Shown here one piece after another: positions 31,160 through 42,190 of a stretch of DNA of 64,000 bases. How positions within the stretch are numbered: the first letter of the stretch is position 1; the number at the start of each line of letters is the position of its first letter. Below the pieces are notes generated by a model that did no database searches, had not been told where the DNA came from, and was given only the letters and a program-made list of their open reading frames with translations. This stretch comes from Mesostigma viride (lineage: Eukaryota; Streptophyta; Mesostigmatophyceae; Mesostigmatales; Mesostigmataceae), in assembly GCA_009746045.1 (NCBI GenBank), contig RPFO01000103.1:191001-255000 (forward strand). The letters are read 5' to 3'. A program made the position numbers and the translations under genes.

Positions 31160-32173
31160 ATAGTGTCGGAACCTTTTGCCGCCTGAGGCAAATCGGTCCG
31201 TAACACTATTTTGCCCGGAATAACCACTTCCGAGCACCCAAGTTAATTCGGCCGAATTAACTTGGGTGCTCGGAAGTGGTTATTCCGGGCAAAATAGTGT
31301 TACGGACCGATTTGCCTCAGGCGGCAAAAGGTTCCGACACTATTTAACGTAACTAAAACCTGGCCTCGTGGAGGGGGGACGAAGAGCCCGAGACATCCGC
31401 CTAGGCCGCTGAGCACGCACCACTAAATGCGCCGGAGCTGCCTCAGTGAGGATTCGAACCCCTGACCTCCAAGGTGCACGGGTTTTAGTTACGTTAAATA
31501 GTGTCGGAACCTTTTGCCGCCTGAGGCAAATCGGTCCGTAACACTATTTTGCCCGGAATAACCACTTCCGAGCACCCAAGTTAATTCGGCCGAATTAACT
31601 TGGGTGCTCGGAAGTGGTTATTCCGGGCAAAATAGTGTTACGGACCGATTTGCCTCAGTGGGCAAAAGGTTCCGGCACTATTTAACGTAACTAAAACCTG
31701 TGCACCTTGGAGGTCAGGGGTTCGAATCCTCACTGAGGCAGCTCCGGCGCATTTAGTGGTGCGTGCTCAGCGGCCTAGGCGGATGTCTCGGGCTCTTCGT
31801 CCCCCCTCCACGAGGCCATAAGAACGTAACTAAAACCTGTGCACCTTGGAGGTCAGGGGTTCGAATCCTCACTGAGGCAGCTCCGGCGCATTTAGTGGTG
31901 CGTGCTCAGCGGCCTAGGCGGATGTCTCGGGCTCTTCGTCCCCCCTCCACGAGGCCAGGTTTTAGTTACGTTAAATAGTGCCGGAACCTTTTGCCCACTG
32001 AGGCAAATCGGTCCGTCACACTATTTTGCCCGGAATAACCACTTCCGAGCACCCAAGTTAATTCGGCCGAATTAACTTGGGTGCTCGGAAGTGGTTATTC
32101 CGGGCAAAATAGTGTGACGGACCGATTTGCCTCAGTGGGCAAAAGGTTCCGGCACTATTTAACGTAACTGTTT
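31145..32173. mobile_element. 1,023-bp palindromic cassette inside pol
   Basis: Inserted between TTT at 31145-31147 and TTT at 32171-32173 (3-bp duplication). Its ends are CAGTTACGTTAAATAGTG and the complement. It contains three long palindromes of about 206-218 bp (31149-31354, 31481-31698, 31963-32169), each centred on TTCGGCCGAA, and three copies of a roughly 105-130-bp spacer, one inverted (31361-31478) and two direct (31699-31803, 31837-31957). The spacer holds GGTTCGAATCC, a perfect tRNA-type B box. No protein is encoded. Protease and RT were continuous before this insertion. Confidence 0.88.
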
Positions 32174-34000
32174 CCGGATGGTTCCTTCTGGTGCCCAGAC
32201 AGCGAGTATAGGGCACAGGCCGCGGAGGTCCATAACATTACACACGAGCGCTCGGCGGACGGGCCCCGACCAGCGTCCCAGATCCTGATGAGTAGCAAGA
32301 CGCTGGCGCGCCAGCTCCGGAAGGGCAAGGAGTACGCGATGTATCGCATAGACCTGGACAGCACTCAGGCTCTGCTTAACGAGATTGGTGCTGGGTTCAC
32401 ACCGGACGAGCTGGCGCGGTTCAATGCCGTCCTGGAGAAGCGCACTGCCCTCTTCGCCGATCGCACCCCCCAGTTCCCTCCCAATCGGTCGGTGTTACAT
32501 CGTGTCCAGCTCCATGAGGGTTCCGGGCCTACTGTGTCTCCCATGTACCGCATGGGCCCAGTCGAGCTGGTGGAGCTCAAGAAGATCCTCATCTCACTAC
32601 TCGACGCTGGGCTCATTGAACCCAGCAACAGCCCCTTCTCAGCGGGCGTGCTGCTCGTTCCCAAGCCAGGAGGCAAGTGGCGTCTGGTGACTGACTACCG
32701 GAAGCTGAACGCTATCACCGTCAAGTCCCGGTATCCTCTACCGCGGATCGACGACATCTTCAACCGTGTCCAGGGGGCGACGTGTTTCACCGTCATCGAC
32801 TGTGCGGACGGGTTTTGGCAGCTGCGCATCGCGCCAGAAGACTGCCACAAGACCGCGTTCGCTACGCCCTTCGGTCACTATCAGTTTCGGGTGGCGGCAA
32901 TGGGGCTGTGTAACTCGCCCGCGTCCTTCCAGATGCTGATGAATGACATCCTCCGTCCGGTGATGGGTACAGCCCCCTGCCGCAGGTCTCTCAGGACCTG
33001 GCGGACCCGCAGAAGGGAGCGCGCCCGCCCTGGACCTACAAGCGCACGTGCGCGCTGGCGTATCTGGACGACATCCTGGTGTACTCCAAGACGTTCGAGG
33101 AGCACCTGGAGGATGTGGACGCCGTGCTGCAGATCATGGAGGATGAGCACCTTTCGGCGCGGAAGGCCAAGGTGCGCGCCGGCCGCTGCGTACCGTTTCT
33201 AGGTCATACCCTGTCCGCGGACGGCATCGCGACCGACCCTGAGAAGATCGAGTCTGTCCAGCAATGGCCTGTCCCTACGGACGTGAAAGGAGTCCGCAGC
33301 TTCCTGGGATTGGCATCTTACTACCGCCGGTTCATCCCGCGGTTTGCCACCATCGCCGCCCCGATCAATGCTCTTCTCAAAAGGGTACTCCGTTCCTTTG
33401 GGCTGAGCAGTGCCAACAGGCGTTCGAGGCGCTCAAGCGCCACCTCACCACAGCGCCAGTCCTTATCCTGCCGGACCCGGCCCTTCCTTTCGTCGTGGCT
33501 ACGGACGCCAGCAAGGTGGCCATCGGGGGTGTTCTCCTGCAGGACCACGGCAAGGGCCTTCAGCCCATCGAGTACATCTCACGAACGATGATTCCGGCGG
33601 AGCGGAATTATCCAGTGCATCAGCAGGAACTCCTGGCAGTCGTCTACAGCTGCCACACGTGGCGTCATCATCTCTTGGGGGCCCAGTTTTCGGTGGCCAT
33701 CAGTGAGCAGGGGGATCTCGACCCCCATCGCCTGGTGATCCACACGGACCACCGGCCGCTCACCCACCTCCTGGTGCAGCCCAACTTGACGCCCCGCCAG
33801 GCGCGGTGGATGGAGTACCTGTCACAGTTCGCGCCGTTCAAGATCCAATATGTCAAGGGCGCGGACAATGTGGTGCCCGACGCTCTCTCGCGACGGGCAG
33901 ACTACTGGTTCTACGAGGACATGGACGTGCTGCATACCACCTGTGTCCCAGTGGCCGCCCCGGGGACCGCCTACGGTGTGGAACCACGGTCCCCCGGGCC
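32174..34000 (+). CDS. pol: Pol: reverse transcriptase and RNase H, with two frame breaks
   Basis: From the cassette edge, frame passes ATG 32288. RT motifs: KWRLVTDYRKLNAITVKSRY, VIDCADGFWQLRIAPED, FxVAAMGLCNSPASFQ, then AYLDDILVYSKTF (YLDD catalytic motif) and FLGLASYYRRFIPRFA. The YLDD part is in another frame; the break lies in the C run near 32973-32982. A second break is in the A run near 33379. RNase H follows: FVVATDASKVAIGGVLLQDH, then NYPVHQQELLAVVYSCHTWR and VIHTDHRPLTHLLVQP. This is the Ty3/gypsy order. Single-base losses in homopolymers may be decay or read error. Confidence 0.88.
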
Positions 34001-35785
34001 CGCCACTTGTTTCATCTTGGGCACACCACCATGGATGACCTGTCACCCCTCCCGGAGGAGACGGTTCACCCACGAGCCCACGAGGACGTGGACACCCCCG
34101 GGGAGGGGGAGGGGTCGCATGCGCGAGTGCCCCTTAGTCATGTGGTGCCGCCCCAGGGAATTTTTCAGCTTCAGCCGCTCGGCCCTCCCACAGTCTTCTC
34201 AGAATTCGTCAACCAGGCGGGTACGGATGCGGCAGAACCGGCGGCGGACGCGTTCACAGTCACGTCGGACTTGGAGATGCTGATCAGCCGTTTCACAATC
34301 ACGGAGGAAGCAGCACTTGAAGCCATCCGGGCACATCCCCAGCAGATGGGGGCCTATCCTTGCAAGTTCCAGGAGGGGAAACTGTTCGTGAGTCCCCAGT
34401 CGGAGGAATGGCGGCTGTATGTTCCTGAGCTCTGCAGGGCTGCCTTGCTTCATGAGCTCCATGATTCTCTCCTGGGCGGACATCAGGGAAGCCACCGTCT
34501 CCTTCCCCGGGCACGTAAGCACTTCTACTGGCCAGGGATGAAGGAGTATATCGAGACGTATGTGCGCCAGTGCCCCTCGTGTCAGATCATGAAGTCCAGG
34601 AACACGGGCTCTCAGGCCGTCCCTAAGACGCTGCCGGATCCTATGGGTCCTTGGGATTCTATCATGATGGACTTCATCGGCCCGTTCAAGAAGACGAAGA
34701 ACGGCAACAGCATGGTCTTGGTGTTTGTGGACCGCCTGACGCGCATGTGTCACCTGGCCCCGTGTCCGGTCGACCTCACAGCGGAGGAGTGCGCCAAGAT
34801 ATACCTGACGCACGTTTTTCGGTTTCATGGGCTCAGCCGGCAGTTCATCTCTGACCGCGACAAGCTCTTCACGGCCAAATTCTGGCAGGAGTTCTTCGAG
34901 CAACTGGGCACCAAGGTGTCGCTGGGCACGGCCTATCACAGCTCGTCGTCGCACCTGGTGGAGCGGTTGAACCGCACGGTGCAAGAGACCATGCGACACT
35001 ACACCGACACGGTGGGCAGCAATTGGGAAGAACTTCTGGGCTTGGTGGAGTTTTCCCTGAACAATGCCCCCCAGGCCGCCCATGGGTTCACCCCCTTTTT
35101 CCTCAACTCCGGCCGACACCCTCTCACACCGCTCGACTTGCTTGGGAGCCACGAGCTGGGAGAGGATCAGGTCAAGCTGGATACCCTGCAAGGGGTCGAC
35201 CGGTTGCTGCAGCGGATGCACCAAGCGCATAACAGCGCGGTTCAGGGCTATCGCGCAGCGGCAGCGCGGTATCTGGAGAGGACAACCGGCAAGCGGGATC
35301 CCAGGGCGCCGTCCATCGAGGTGGGCGATTGGGTCCTGGTTGAGGGCCCGCAGATCGGGCGATTTTCGCACAAGGTGGAGAAGGAGCTGAAGACTAAGCT
35401 CCGACCCATGTTCCTGGGACCCTACAAGGTCCTCACCAAGTTCGATGACGTCATGTTCCAGGTGGACATTCCAGTGTCATGGAACCTCACGTCCAACCGT
35501 TTCCACCGTGACCAGCTCAAGTTGTATCACCAGAACACCATTCAGGGTAGGGTCAATCCCCCAGCCCCACTGGAGTTCAATCCTGATACGGGGGAACAGG
35601 AGGACGAGGTGGCCGCAATCGTGGGTCACCGGGATGTCAAACGGGGACGAGGGGTCCAGCGACAATATCGGGTGCGATGGCGATTCGCACAACACGAGTC
35701 TGAGGACTCCTGGCGCACCGCTACCGAGTTAGCGGGGTGCGCCCGCTTACTAGAAGCATACAAGAAGACGCACCAGTTGCGTTAG
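34001..35785 (+). CDS. pol: Pol: integrase with chromodomain
   Basis: In a third frame; the switch from RNase H lies about 33950-34030. The zinc domain is H-x3-H with CPSC (HELHD...CPSCQIMK). Core: D in MMDFIGPF, D in QFISDRDKLF, and E 35 residues later in HLVERLN (DD35E). A GPY/F-like stretch (RPMFLGPYKVLTKF) follows, then a chromodomain near the C-terminus (IVGHRDVKRGRGVQRQYRVR then W...SEDSWRTATEL). The stop is at 35783-35785. It inserts cDNA; the chromodomain would steer it to marked chromatin. Confidence 0.9.
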   Translation, partial: RHLFHLGHTTMDDLSPLPEETVHPRAHEDVDTPGEGEGSHARVPLSHVVPPQGIFQLQPLGPPTVFSEFVNQAGTDAAEPAADAFTVTSDLEMLISRFTITEEAALEAIRAHPQQMGAYPCKFQEGKLFVSPQSEEWRLYVPELCRAALLHELHDSLLGGHQGSHRLLPRARKHFYWPGMKEYIETYVRQCPSCQIMKSRNTGSQAVPKTLPDPMGPWDSIMMDFIGPFKKTKNGNSMVLVFVDRLTRMCHLAPCPVDLTAEECAKIYLTHVFRFHGLSRQFISDRDKLFTAKFWQEFFEQLGTKVSLGTAYHSSSSHLVERLNRTVQETMRHYTDTVGSNWEELLGLVEFSLNNAPQAAHGFTPFFLNSGRHPLTPLDLLGSHELGEDQVKLDTLQGVDRLLQRMHQAHNSAVQGYRAAAARYLERTTGKRDPRAPSIEVGDWVLVEGPQIGRFSHKVEKELKTKLRPMFLGPYKVLTKFDDVMFQVDIPVSWNLTSNRFHRDQLKLYHQNTIQGRVNPPAPLEFNPDTGEQEDEVAAIVGHRDVKRGRGVQRQYRVRWRFAQHESEDSWRTATELAGCARLLEAYKKTHQLR

Positions 35786-35998
35786 CAGACCACAGCCGGT
35801 AGGGTGTAGGGTGAGGGTGGTGCGTGAGCCAGGTATTTGGTACGCGTCGACTAACGCCCTGACATCTTGTGTGTGGGCTGTACAGGGGGACGCCGCGGAG
35901 GCGCTTCCCAGAGACCAGACTTCCGTCGGCGCCGTGGAGGCTGCTGACGCAGGATTCCGGGGTGCAGAGGGGAGTCCAGTGAGGGGGATTTGGTCGAC

Positions 35999-37114
35999 AT
36001 GGATATACCCGACGATCCGGAGGTCCCAGAACCGGAAGCGGGGGTAAGGACGCAGATAGCTCGCGGAGAGCCTGCGGTCCGAAGGGATGCACCAGGGGCC
36101 GGGGGCTCGAGAGATGGTGGCGGACAGACGGGGCCCTCCTCTAGTCGCGAGCGCCGGCAAGAAACCTCGTCAAGGCCTGGAGCTCCGGACGCGCGTACGT
36201 TGGCGCTGGTAAAGGAGCTGCACGAGGAGACGTTCAATCCTCGGGTGTTCTTGCGTGACTACGGTCGAGAGGGGGAAGCCCTGGTGGAACGACGACGGCG
36301 TCGTCGTAATCAAATGCCGTCGCACCTCCGCGCTGATTCTATCATGGCGCGAGTCGGTCCTGCGCAGATGGAGACTTTCCGAGGGTTCGTGAGGCGCAAC
36401 GTGAGATTCCGGATCGAGACCCGCACGGCTGCGCGCAACGGAGTGGTGGTTGGGACCGATTGGGAGACACATGAGCGGGAATGCGCCTGTCACGGGTGCA
36501 TGAACACGCTTGAGGCGGGCCTGGCGTTCCCACGGCTCCTTCTCCTCTTACTTCCACCTCCAGTGCGAAAGCTGCTGGAATACCACTTCCCCCGGTATCT
36601 TCCGCCAGAAGGGGCGCTACGGGGTCAGAAATGCATGCGAGAAGGGCAGTATTCGTTGCGGCAGGCTCTGGATCACATTGTGGCGATGGACGAGGAGGAC
36701 CAGGATGATGGGAGTGAGGGATATGACTCCAGTTCCGACGACGAAGACCATCCTCCACACCACCCTCCCTCTCGTTCCCCTCCGCGGGATCCGCCGTCTC
36801 GGGGTTCCCAGGGGAGCGGCGGAAGAAGCCGTCCTGTGCCTCGTATTGAGGCGCCACCGCCGGCGACGGGCTGGGGGCGACCTCTAGGGCGCGAGACGCG
36901 GAGTCTTCCAAGGGCGACCGGATGGGGTGGGGACAGCCAAGCCGTTCCTCGACGTGTTCCGGAGGGGCAGGCACGTCGTCGCTCGCCATCCCCGCCCTCA
37001 CGTTCGCGTTCCCGCTCGGACTCCGGGACTGAGGTACGCCCGCTCGCCAAGCGTCCCCACCACCTCGCCGACCAGCGGATCGGCAATGGGAGCGCACGTG
37101 GGGGTCGGCGGTAG
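35999..37114 (+). CDS. Unknown ORF after pol, number 1
   Basis: About 371 residues from ATG 35999 (MDIPDDPEVPEPEAGVRTQI). The middle part is ordered-looking (TLALVKELHEETFNPRVFLR, then FRGFVRRNVRFRIETRTAAR) with a CACHGC cluster (about residue 160), then a Leu/Pro run (FPRLLLLLLPPP) and a Pro/Ser/Arg-rich tail. No signal peptide or clear membrane span, so it does not look like an envelope protein. I do not recognise it. It occupies the position of env or of plant-element extra ORFs. Confidence 0.6.
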   Translation: MDIPDDPEVPEPEAGVRTQIARGEPAVRRDAPGAGGSRDGGGQTGPSSSRERRQETSSRPGAPDARTLALVKELHEETFNPRVFLRDYGREGEALVERRRRRRNQMPSHLRADSIMARVGPAQMETFRGFVRRNVRFRIETRTAARNGVVVGTDWETHERECACHGCMNTLEAGLAFPRLLLLLLPPPVRKLLEYHFPRYLPPEGALRGQKCMREGQYSLRQALDHIVAMDEEDQDDGSEGYDSSSDDEDHPPHHPPSRSPPRDPPSRGSQGSGGRSRPVPRIEAPPPATGWGRPLGRETRSLPRATGWGGDSQAVPRRVPEGQARRRSPSPPSRSRSRSDSGTEVRPLAKRPHHLADQRIGNGSARGGRR

Positions 37115-37176
37115 AGTTGGAGCAAGAGCGGGAGAATCGGCGACGGCGAACGGATCCGACAGAGGCCGCGGTGGCC

Positions 37177-38420
37177 ATGGCCGAACGGCCGGCTAGAGAG
37201 GAGCCTATTGATGAGGTTCCCGCTAGCAACCCGCCCGATGCGGGCCAAGAAGAGACTACCTTTCATGTCTCCCTGGAGCCTCGCTCCCGAGTGGAAGAGG
37301 TCCCACCGGAGCCCCACTTCTTGGTCTCCTTGGAGCCTCGTCACCGGCCTGCCCAGGCTGAACCGTCGATGTCACGTCCTGCGGAGGGACCCAGCAGGCC
37401 TACTACCTCGGACCGACATTCGCATCTTCCCGCGGAGGGACCGTGCTTGCATACCGTACGGAATGCCGCGGAGGGTCCCAGCGTGGCGGGTGTCATGGTG
37501 CCGGCGGAGCCCGTGGTTACCATTGAGACACTCGTGGCAGCGGTGCAATCAGGGCAGGGTCTCATACAGCGGATGTTGGACCAGCTCGGGCGCCAGGGCG
37601 ATCATTCAGTCGCCACCTCAGTAGGCTACGAGGCCGCTTCCCGGGCAGCCTCACATGAGGAATGGTCGTTGGGGGACTTCATACGAACCATTCCGGGAAG
37701 GACCGTAAGACACGGTGGGCCGGGGCCTCGCACGGAGAAGTTGTGTGTGGTGTTCGAGGGTCCCTTGTTCCCGGTCCCTCCTGGTATGCACCTGCCCGCC
37801 CCTTTGGTTTTTCAAGCGGGCCCTTGGTGCGCGGTTGACCGGGGTGCTTACTGGGAACAACTCGAGATCACCTTCTTCCCACAGGCGCCGCTGCCCTTGC
37901 CGCAACCTGACGACCTTCGTTTTCCCCGGACGGTGGGCAACACGGTGCGGTTCGGCACCGAGGAATGGTGGGATTGGAGGTATCAGGTGGATGGAGTGGG
38001 GCACGTGGTTACGCCGCCCAAGGTGGCCCCGGCGGAAGGGCGCGCCTTCCTGGGTCGGGTGGTGCCGGACATTGTAGGGGCCCCCAGGGCAACCATCCTT
38101 GAGGATCACGTGCGCACCGAAGTTTTCATGATGGGGGTGCAGTTTGTTCGTGATCACCGCTGTGGGGTGGCGGATTGGTCGGCGCTGACCCTTCTCTTTA
38201 CCCACCCCCAGTACCTCGCCGGGTTCCTGGCCATGTGGCCCCGGGCACGTGGGTCGAGCTGTCCCGGTTGGGTCGGCAGAAGACGTCCCCATATCAGATC
38301 GCCTTCGAGGCGGACCTACGTGCGCATCCAGGGGTGATGACTCATATCATGACCCCTGCGGGGCGACGGGCTCTCCTTGAGGCCCAGCAGCTGCGGCGGG
38401 CTACTAGCGGTGGACGCTAG
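37177..38420 (+). CDS. Unknown ORF after pol, number 2
   Basis: From ATG 37177 (MAERPAREEPIDEVPASN), in a frame different from the preceding ORF but open from its end, so the two may once have been joined. It has two VSLEPR repeats, an IETLVAAVQSGQGLIQRMLD helix, and a C-terminal part rich in aromatic residues (WWDWRYQVDGVGHVVTPPK). The frame changes near 38240 and continues as GTWVELSRLGRQKTSPYQIA to the stop at 38418-38420. Function unknown. Confidence 0.6.
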
Positions 38421-38625
38421 AGTAAATCGTTTAGTTCGGGATGGATAGCGGAGTCCAATCCCCAAGGTTTTGGCTACTACGTCAGGGTTGGGCTTGTGTA
38501 TCGACCTCTAGAGGAACTGGCATTACTGACCTGCGGGTGAACCGAGGTCGGGACATAGTACTCTCATAGTAGTCTTGTTGTGTGATCCTATTATACCTTT
38601 GTACGGTAGGGACTACCGACCCCCG

Positions 38626-38638
38626 TGGGGGGGAGGAG
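38626..38638 (+). promoter_or_regulatory. Polypurine tract
   Basis: TGGGGGGGAGGAG directly abuts the 3' LTR, the usual primer site for plus-strand DNA. Confidence 0.9.
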
Positions 38639-39220
38639 TGTTACGTCCCGGCCCTTTAGGTCGGACGTAACAATGGAATAAATTACTAAGGCCTTGTGGC
38701 CGTTGTACTAAGTTTTATGGACATTGACTCTTGTGTGAATTGGACTAGTTATTTTGGTCCTAGGTTGCCCTTTTAGGAACCGGTGCGGTGGCGCCGCGTC
38801 AGTTCTGAGTCCATTCGTAGTACTAGGCGTGGATCCTGTAGTTGAGGGTCGATGTCGGCCCGGATCCTACGTGGAATGTTTGGCTTGGATTGGTCCAGGG
38901 AAATTGGCATGTATCTGCGCCGCAATCAACCTAGGTTAAATTGGTCCGAGGACGAGAGTCTCGTCCTCTTGGTTTAATGATTGATAAGTGCGAATACGCC
39001 TACACATTGAGCCCGGGGCATTATCCATTTGTAATTGGTATTGCTAGCCATTATAAGTGTGAACTAATTAGCTTGGCATTAAGCCGTGATGCCAGATATC
39101 TCACGACTCACGTCGTGAAGCGCAACCTACTTTAGGCTATCTTGGATTATTCCTAATTCCGGCAAGAAGGGTCTTTCGCTACGTAGCTCAGGCTAGGTGA
39201 GTCTGGGCCGGGACGTAACA
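38639..39220 (+). repeat. 3' LTR
   Basis: 582 bp, same ends as the 5' LTR, lacking its 16-bp duplication. Confidence 0.95.
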
Positions 39221-39225
39221 ACGTG

Positions 39226-39990
39226 GCACAGCAGGCCTACGCGCATGAGCGCCCATAATGGCCCCCCCGATCGATGGATGATTCCTTAACACTCCGTCTG
39301 TAATTACGGGCGTGGCGCCCCGTAATACGGGTGTCACCCGTAATGAAGGCCTGTGACATTATTGGTGGATACTAAATACCTTATAGTCAAATTTCAGATT
39401 TTATTGGATAGGATGAAAGCTAACTTCAATGCCAACAAGAAAATCCTATTTTCACGGCCACCCCATGTCAGATGTGCCGTGGCCACCCCATGGCAACAGG
39501 AGCATTTCTGAGTACGGGTCACACCCGACGGAATTTCACAGACGGAAAAGAATTTAGCCACGCTCTGCCTATAATGGGACTCCGCATGGATGACACATTA
39601 AGAATTCAGCCATTGAAGCTCTGCCTATGCAGAGAGTCACTCTCTGCTGAGAAGCCATGCCCTAGCCTAATTGTATAGTCATGATGATCCAGGACTCCCC
39701 AACGGGAGCACGATCGAGTTTAATTAATTAATTAATGATGATCTTCCACCGCATGCCCGGCCTTTCCGAAACGAGAAAAGATGCGATACTACATCATGGT
39801 GGTATACGTGCAGGTGCACTTGGTGCACCTAGAGCAGGTGTAGTTTACACCCTACCCTTAATTGCAGGAAGTAGCCCAAAATGTATTAAAAGCCATACGG
39901 CCCCTTCTCAGGGATATGAGCTACATGTACTCCCAACGGAGTTATGTTCCTAATTAATTAATATTAATTAACCATTAATTGGGACACGTG
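39226..39990 (+). mobile_element. Repeat family X, copy 2, 3' part
   Basis: Continues the X copy cut at 26503. It carries AATGGGACTCCGCATGGATG, CACTCTCTGCTGAGAAGCCA, GATGATCTTCCACC (39738), GTAGTTTACACCCTACCC, the hairpin CTCCCAACGGAG (39930) and a TAATTAATTAATATTAATTA tail. Inside it, 39689-39737 is a tiny inserted tail (ACTCCCCAACGGGAGCAC then TTAATTAATTAA) flanked by ATGATGATC on both sides. Confidence 0.75.
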
Positions 39991-41035
39991 ACTGCACCAC
40001 GTGATGAGCATACGTCCTCAGTGGGGGGGGGACATGGGATGGAATGGATGATGCTAGCTAAGTAGCTATCAGGTCCTAGTTACAGGGGTGCATGTGGGCA
40101 CCTCGGCCCGAATCGCTATGAATGCCATAATAATACGCGGTCACACGCGGAGCCCTAACAGACTTCTTGGGGGTGGTCGATCTCCTTCATAACCTTGAGT
40201 TGGGGGTGGTCACCTAATAACCATGCTGCGCCGGCCGCAAAGTCAGCCCGCGTGCGCCGGCCGGAGCAAGATGTCAGCCATTAGTTAATTAATGAATTAA
40301 TGAAACTCGGGGGAGTCACGGAGCATTAATAACCCCGATAGAGGGATGGATGGATGGCCGGGTACACACAATCCTACCGGTCTAATCTATCTACAAAAAC
40401 AAGCCAACTCTATATCTATGGTGCCCTCGACCCTAGGGGTCTTGTCTATAGCATGCTTCCCGCATTTGCAAACACGCCGGGGCGCTTCCCCACAGGACTC
40501 AGGCCGACTACATCAATTCGCCACCACGAAAACTAAACATATGCGAGAATGTGGTTTCGTCAATATGGAGGGGGTTACAAAATTTTCCACCGTTCCTCCG
40601 AACATGCAGATCATATTTGCGTTATTTGGCAAGAGTGAATTGGGCCTGAATATTTGCTGAACTCGTCAGTCACTTCGTCGAATATTTCGTCCCAGTATAT
40701 AGCTGACGATATGTTCGTACGAAATTCTTATTATGATTTCACCGCGCTCGCAGGCCCGACGGAAGCCAAATTCGTACTATACTATGACGCAAATTCATTA
40801 TGTACTAGAAATTACTACGCAAGAGATGTCTGACTGAACTCCTTCTATAGGTGCAACGGCTCGCGGTGCTGGACGGACGCTGAAATTCACCGTGGTTCAG
40901 TCCGAGCAAGGAAAGTTGTCAGAATTGAAATCACTGGCGATACGAACGGAACAACATTTCCACTTGTATCTGACGCTCGGCTTGAGTTGCTGTTACTTTA
41001 CCGAACCACATTCACCGGAAAAAAAGGCCTCCTAG
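39990..41035. other. No gene seen; one degenerate LINE-D 3' UTR-like block
   Basis: About 40312-40505 (GGAGTCACGGAGCATTAATA...CCTACCGGTCTAA...CGGGGCGCTTCCCCACAGG) resembles the family D 3' region at 41355-41540. The rest (40505-41035) shows nothing recognisable. Confidence 0.5.
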
Positions 41036-41325
41036 GCGCCGAAATGTAGTCGGGGGTCGTCATTGTCCTCTTATAACCTGCATGAGCCCACTTGGCCTTG
41101 GGCCATCATCTTGTTCCAACTCACGGAGAGGCCAAGACAAGCCCCCCCATGTCCTCTACTATACTAGCTGTTCTTAATTTTCTTTGAAAGTGCGGGCCTT
41201 GCGGCGTCTACAGTAGCATTGCTGGGCCCGGCCCACGTGAGGAGGTGCCTACCAGGCCGGCTGAGCTGGTCGCAGCCCTGCGGGGGGGGGGCCGTGAGGT
41301 GTCTACTGATACCTGGTTAATTAAT
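41036..41325 (-). mobile_element. Family D LINE fragment 1
   Basis: Matches the C-terminal coding region of the copy at 41560-41760 (CCCACTTGGCCTTGG...GGTGCGGGCCTTGCGGCGTC...CAGGCTGAGCTGGTCGCAG) with many indels. Pseudogene. Confidence 0.65.
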
Positions 41326-41329
41326 TAAT

Positions 41330-42190
41330 TAATTAGACTCGTGCTCCCGTTGGGGAGTCACGGAGCATTAACCGGCCCCGATGGATGGATGGGTGGGTGC
41401 AAACAGTCCTACCGGTCTAAGCTATCTACATCAGCTACCTACGACATCTATCTAACAGCATTACTAACAGCAACATCTATCTATACAGCACTGGCGTGCC
41501 TCCCACGGGCTTGCACACGCGGGCGCTTCCCCACAGGGGGGGGCTCGTTGTCCTCTATGACCTGGGCCCACTTGGCCTTGTCCATCATCTTCTTCCAAAT
41601 CACGGAGAGGCCTAGGCCCCCCATGTCCTCTACTAGCTGTTCTTTGAAGGTGCGGGCCTTGCGGCGTCTAACATTATAGGGGGCCCGGCCCACGTCAGAC
41701 GGTGCCGGCCAGGCTGAGCTGGTCGCAGTCCTGCGGGGGGGCCACGTGAGGTGTCTACCTCCTGGTTGGTGCGAGCTAGGTGCCCTACGAGCTGCAGGCG
41801 CCGCTGCTTAATGGTGCTGGTGATATATGGCATGCATGCCCTGGTACAGGTCCTCATTGCGGACATGAGCAGCATATCCTACTCTGAAAATGGAACGCAG
41901 CATGTTATAGTGACCGCGCCGTCCAGCTTGCGGGCCAGGTCGGCGGTGAGGGTCCACGTCTCGTATACCTGGTTGGTGCGAGAATAGTACCCTATACTAG
42001 CTGCCTGAGGCGCCGCTCCTTAAATTCAATGGTGCTGTGCAGTGATACATGGCATGCTCGGCGAGGTACAAGTCCTCACTGTGGGCATGAGCAGCCGTAT
42101 CCTACACGGAAAATTGACCGCAGCCGTGGTGCATGGTGACCCCGCCGTCCAGCTTTCTGGCAAGGTCGGCTACGTGAGGGTCCACGCCGG
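41330..42190 (-). mobile_element. Family D LINE C-terminal fragments and 3' tail
   Basis: Leftward. Pieces read DLARKLDGAV, STIKQRRLQLVGHLARTNQE and KARTFKEQLVEDMGG...IWKKMMDKAKWAQVIED. These parallel the rightward copy at 62.3-63.6 kb (KLAARLNGTV, RVSDEIRQRRIQHL, LWTAMQDKTRWQKIGK). The part from about 41955 to 42190 repeats the upstream section, so two copies are joined. The 3' end is the hairpin GTGACTCCCCAACGGGAGCAC then a TAATTAATTAATTAATTAA tail (on the minus strand). Confidence 0.75.

Larger units (their letters stand above)
26499..39225 (+). mobile_element. Ty3/gypsy chromovirus with a 5-bp target duplication
   Basis: Bounded by LTRs at 26504-27101 and 38639-39220 that start TGTTACGTCCCGGCCC and end GGGACGTAACA, with ACGTG duplicated at 26499-26503 and 39221-39225. 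Internal order: hybrid-binding domain ORF, Q-rich ORF, Gag, protease, RT, RNase H, integrase, chromodomain, two unknown ORFs, polypurine tract. The LTRs differ by one 16-bp indel and about one substitution, so the insertion is recent. It splits an X element. Confidence 0.95.

Noticed and set aside
31699-31957. tRNA genes in the pol cassette
   Set aside because: A perfect T-arm-like B box is present, but I could not find an A box or a full cloverleaf at the right distance, so I kept it as a tRNA-like remnant.
35999-37114. Envelope gene
   Set aside because: No signal peptide, no transmembrane segment at the C-terminus and no cleavage-site pattern; the Leu run at about residue 175 is too short and is followed by prolines.
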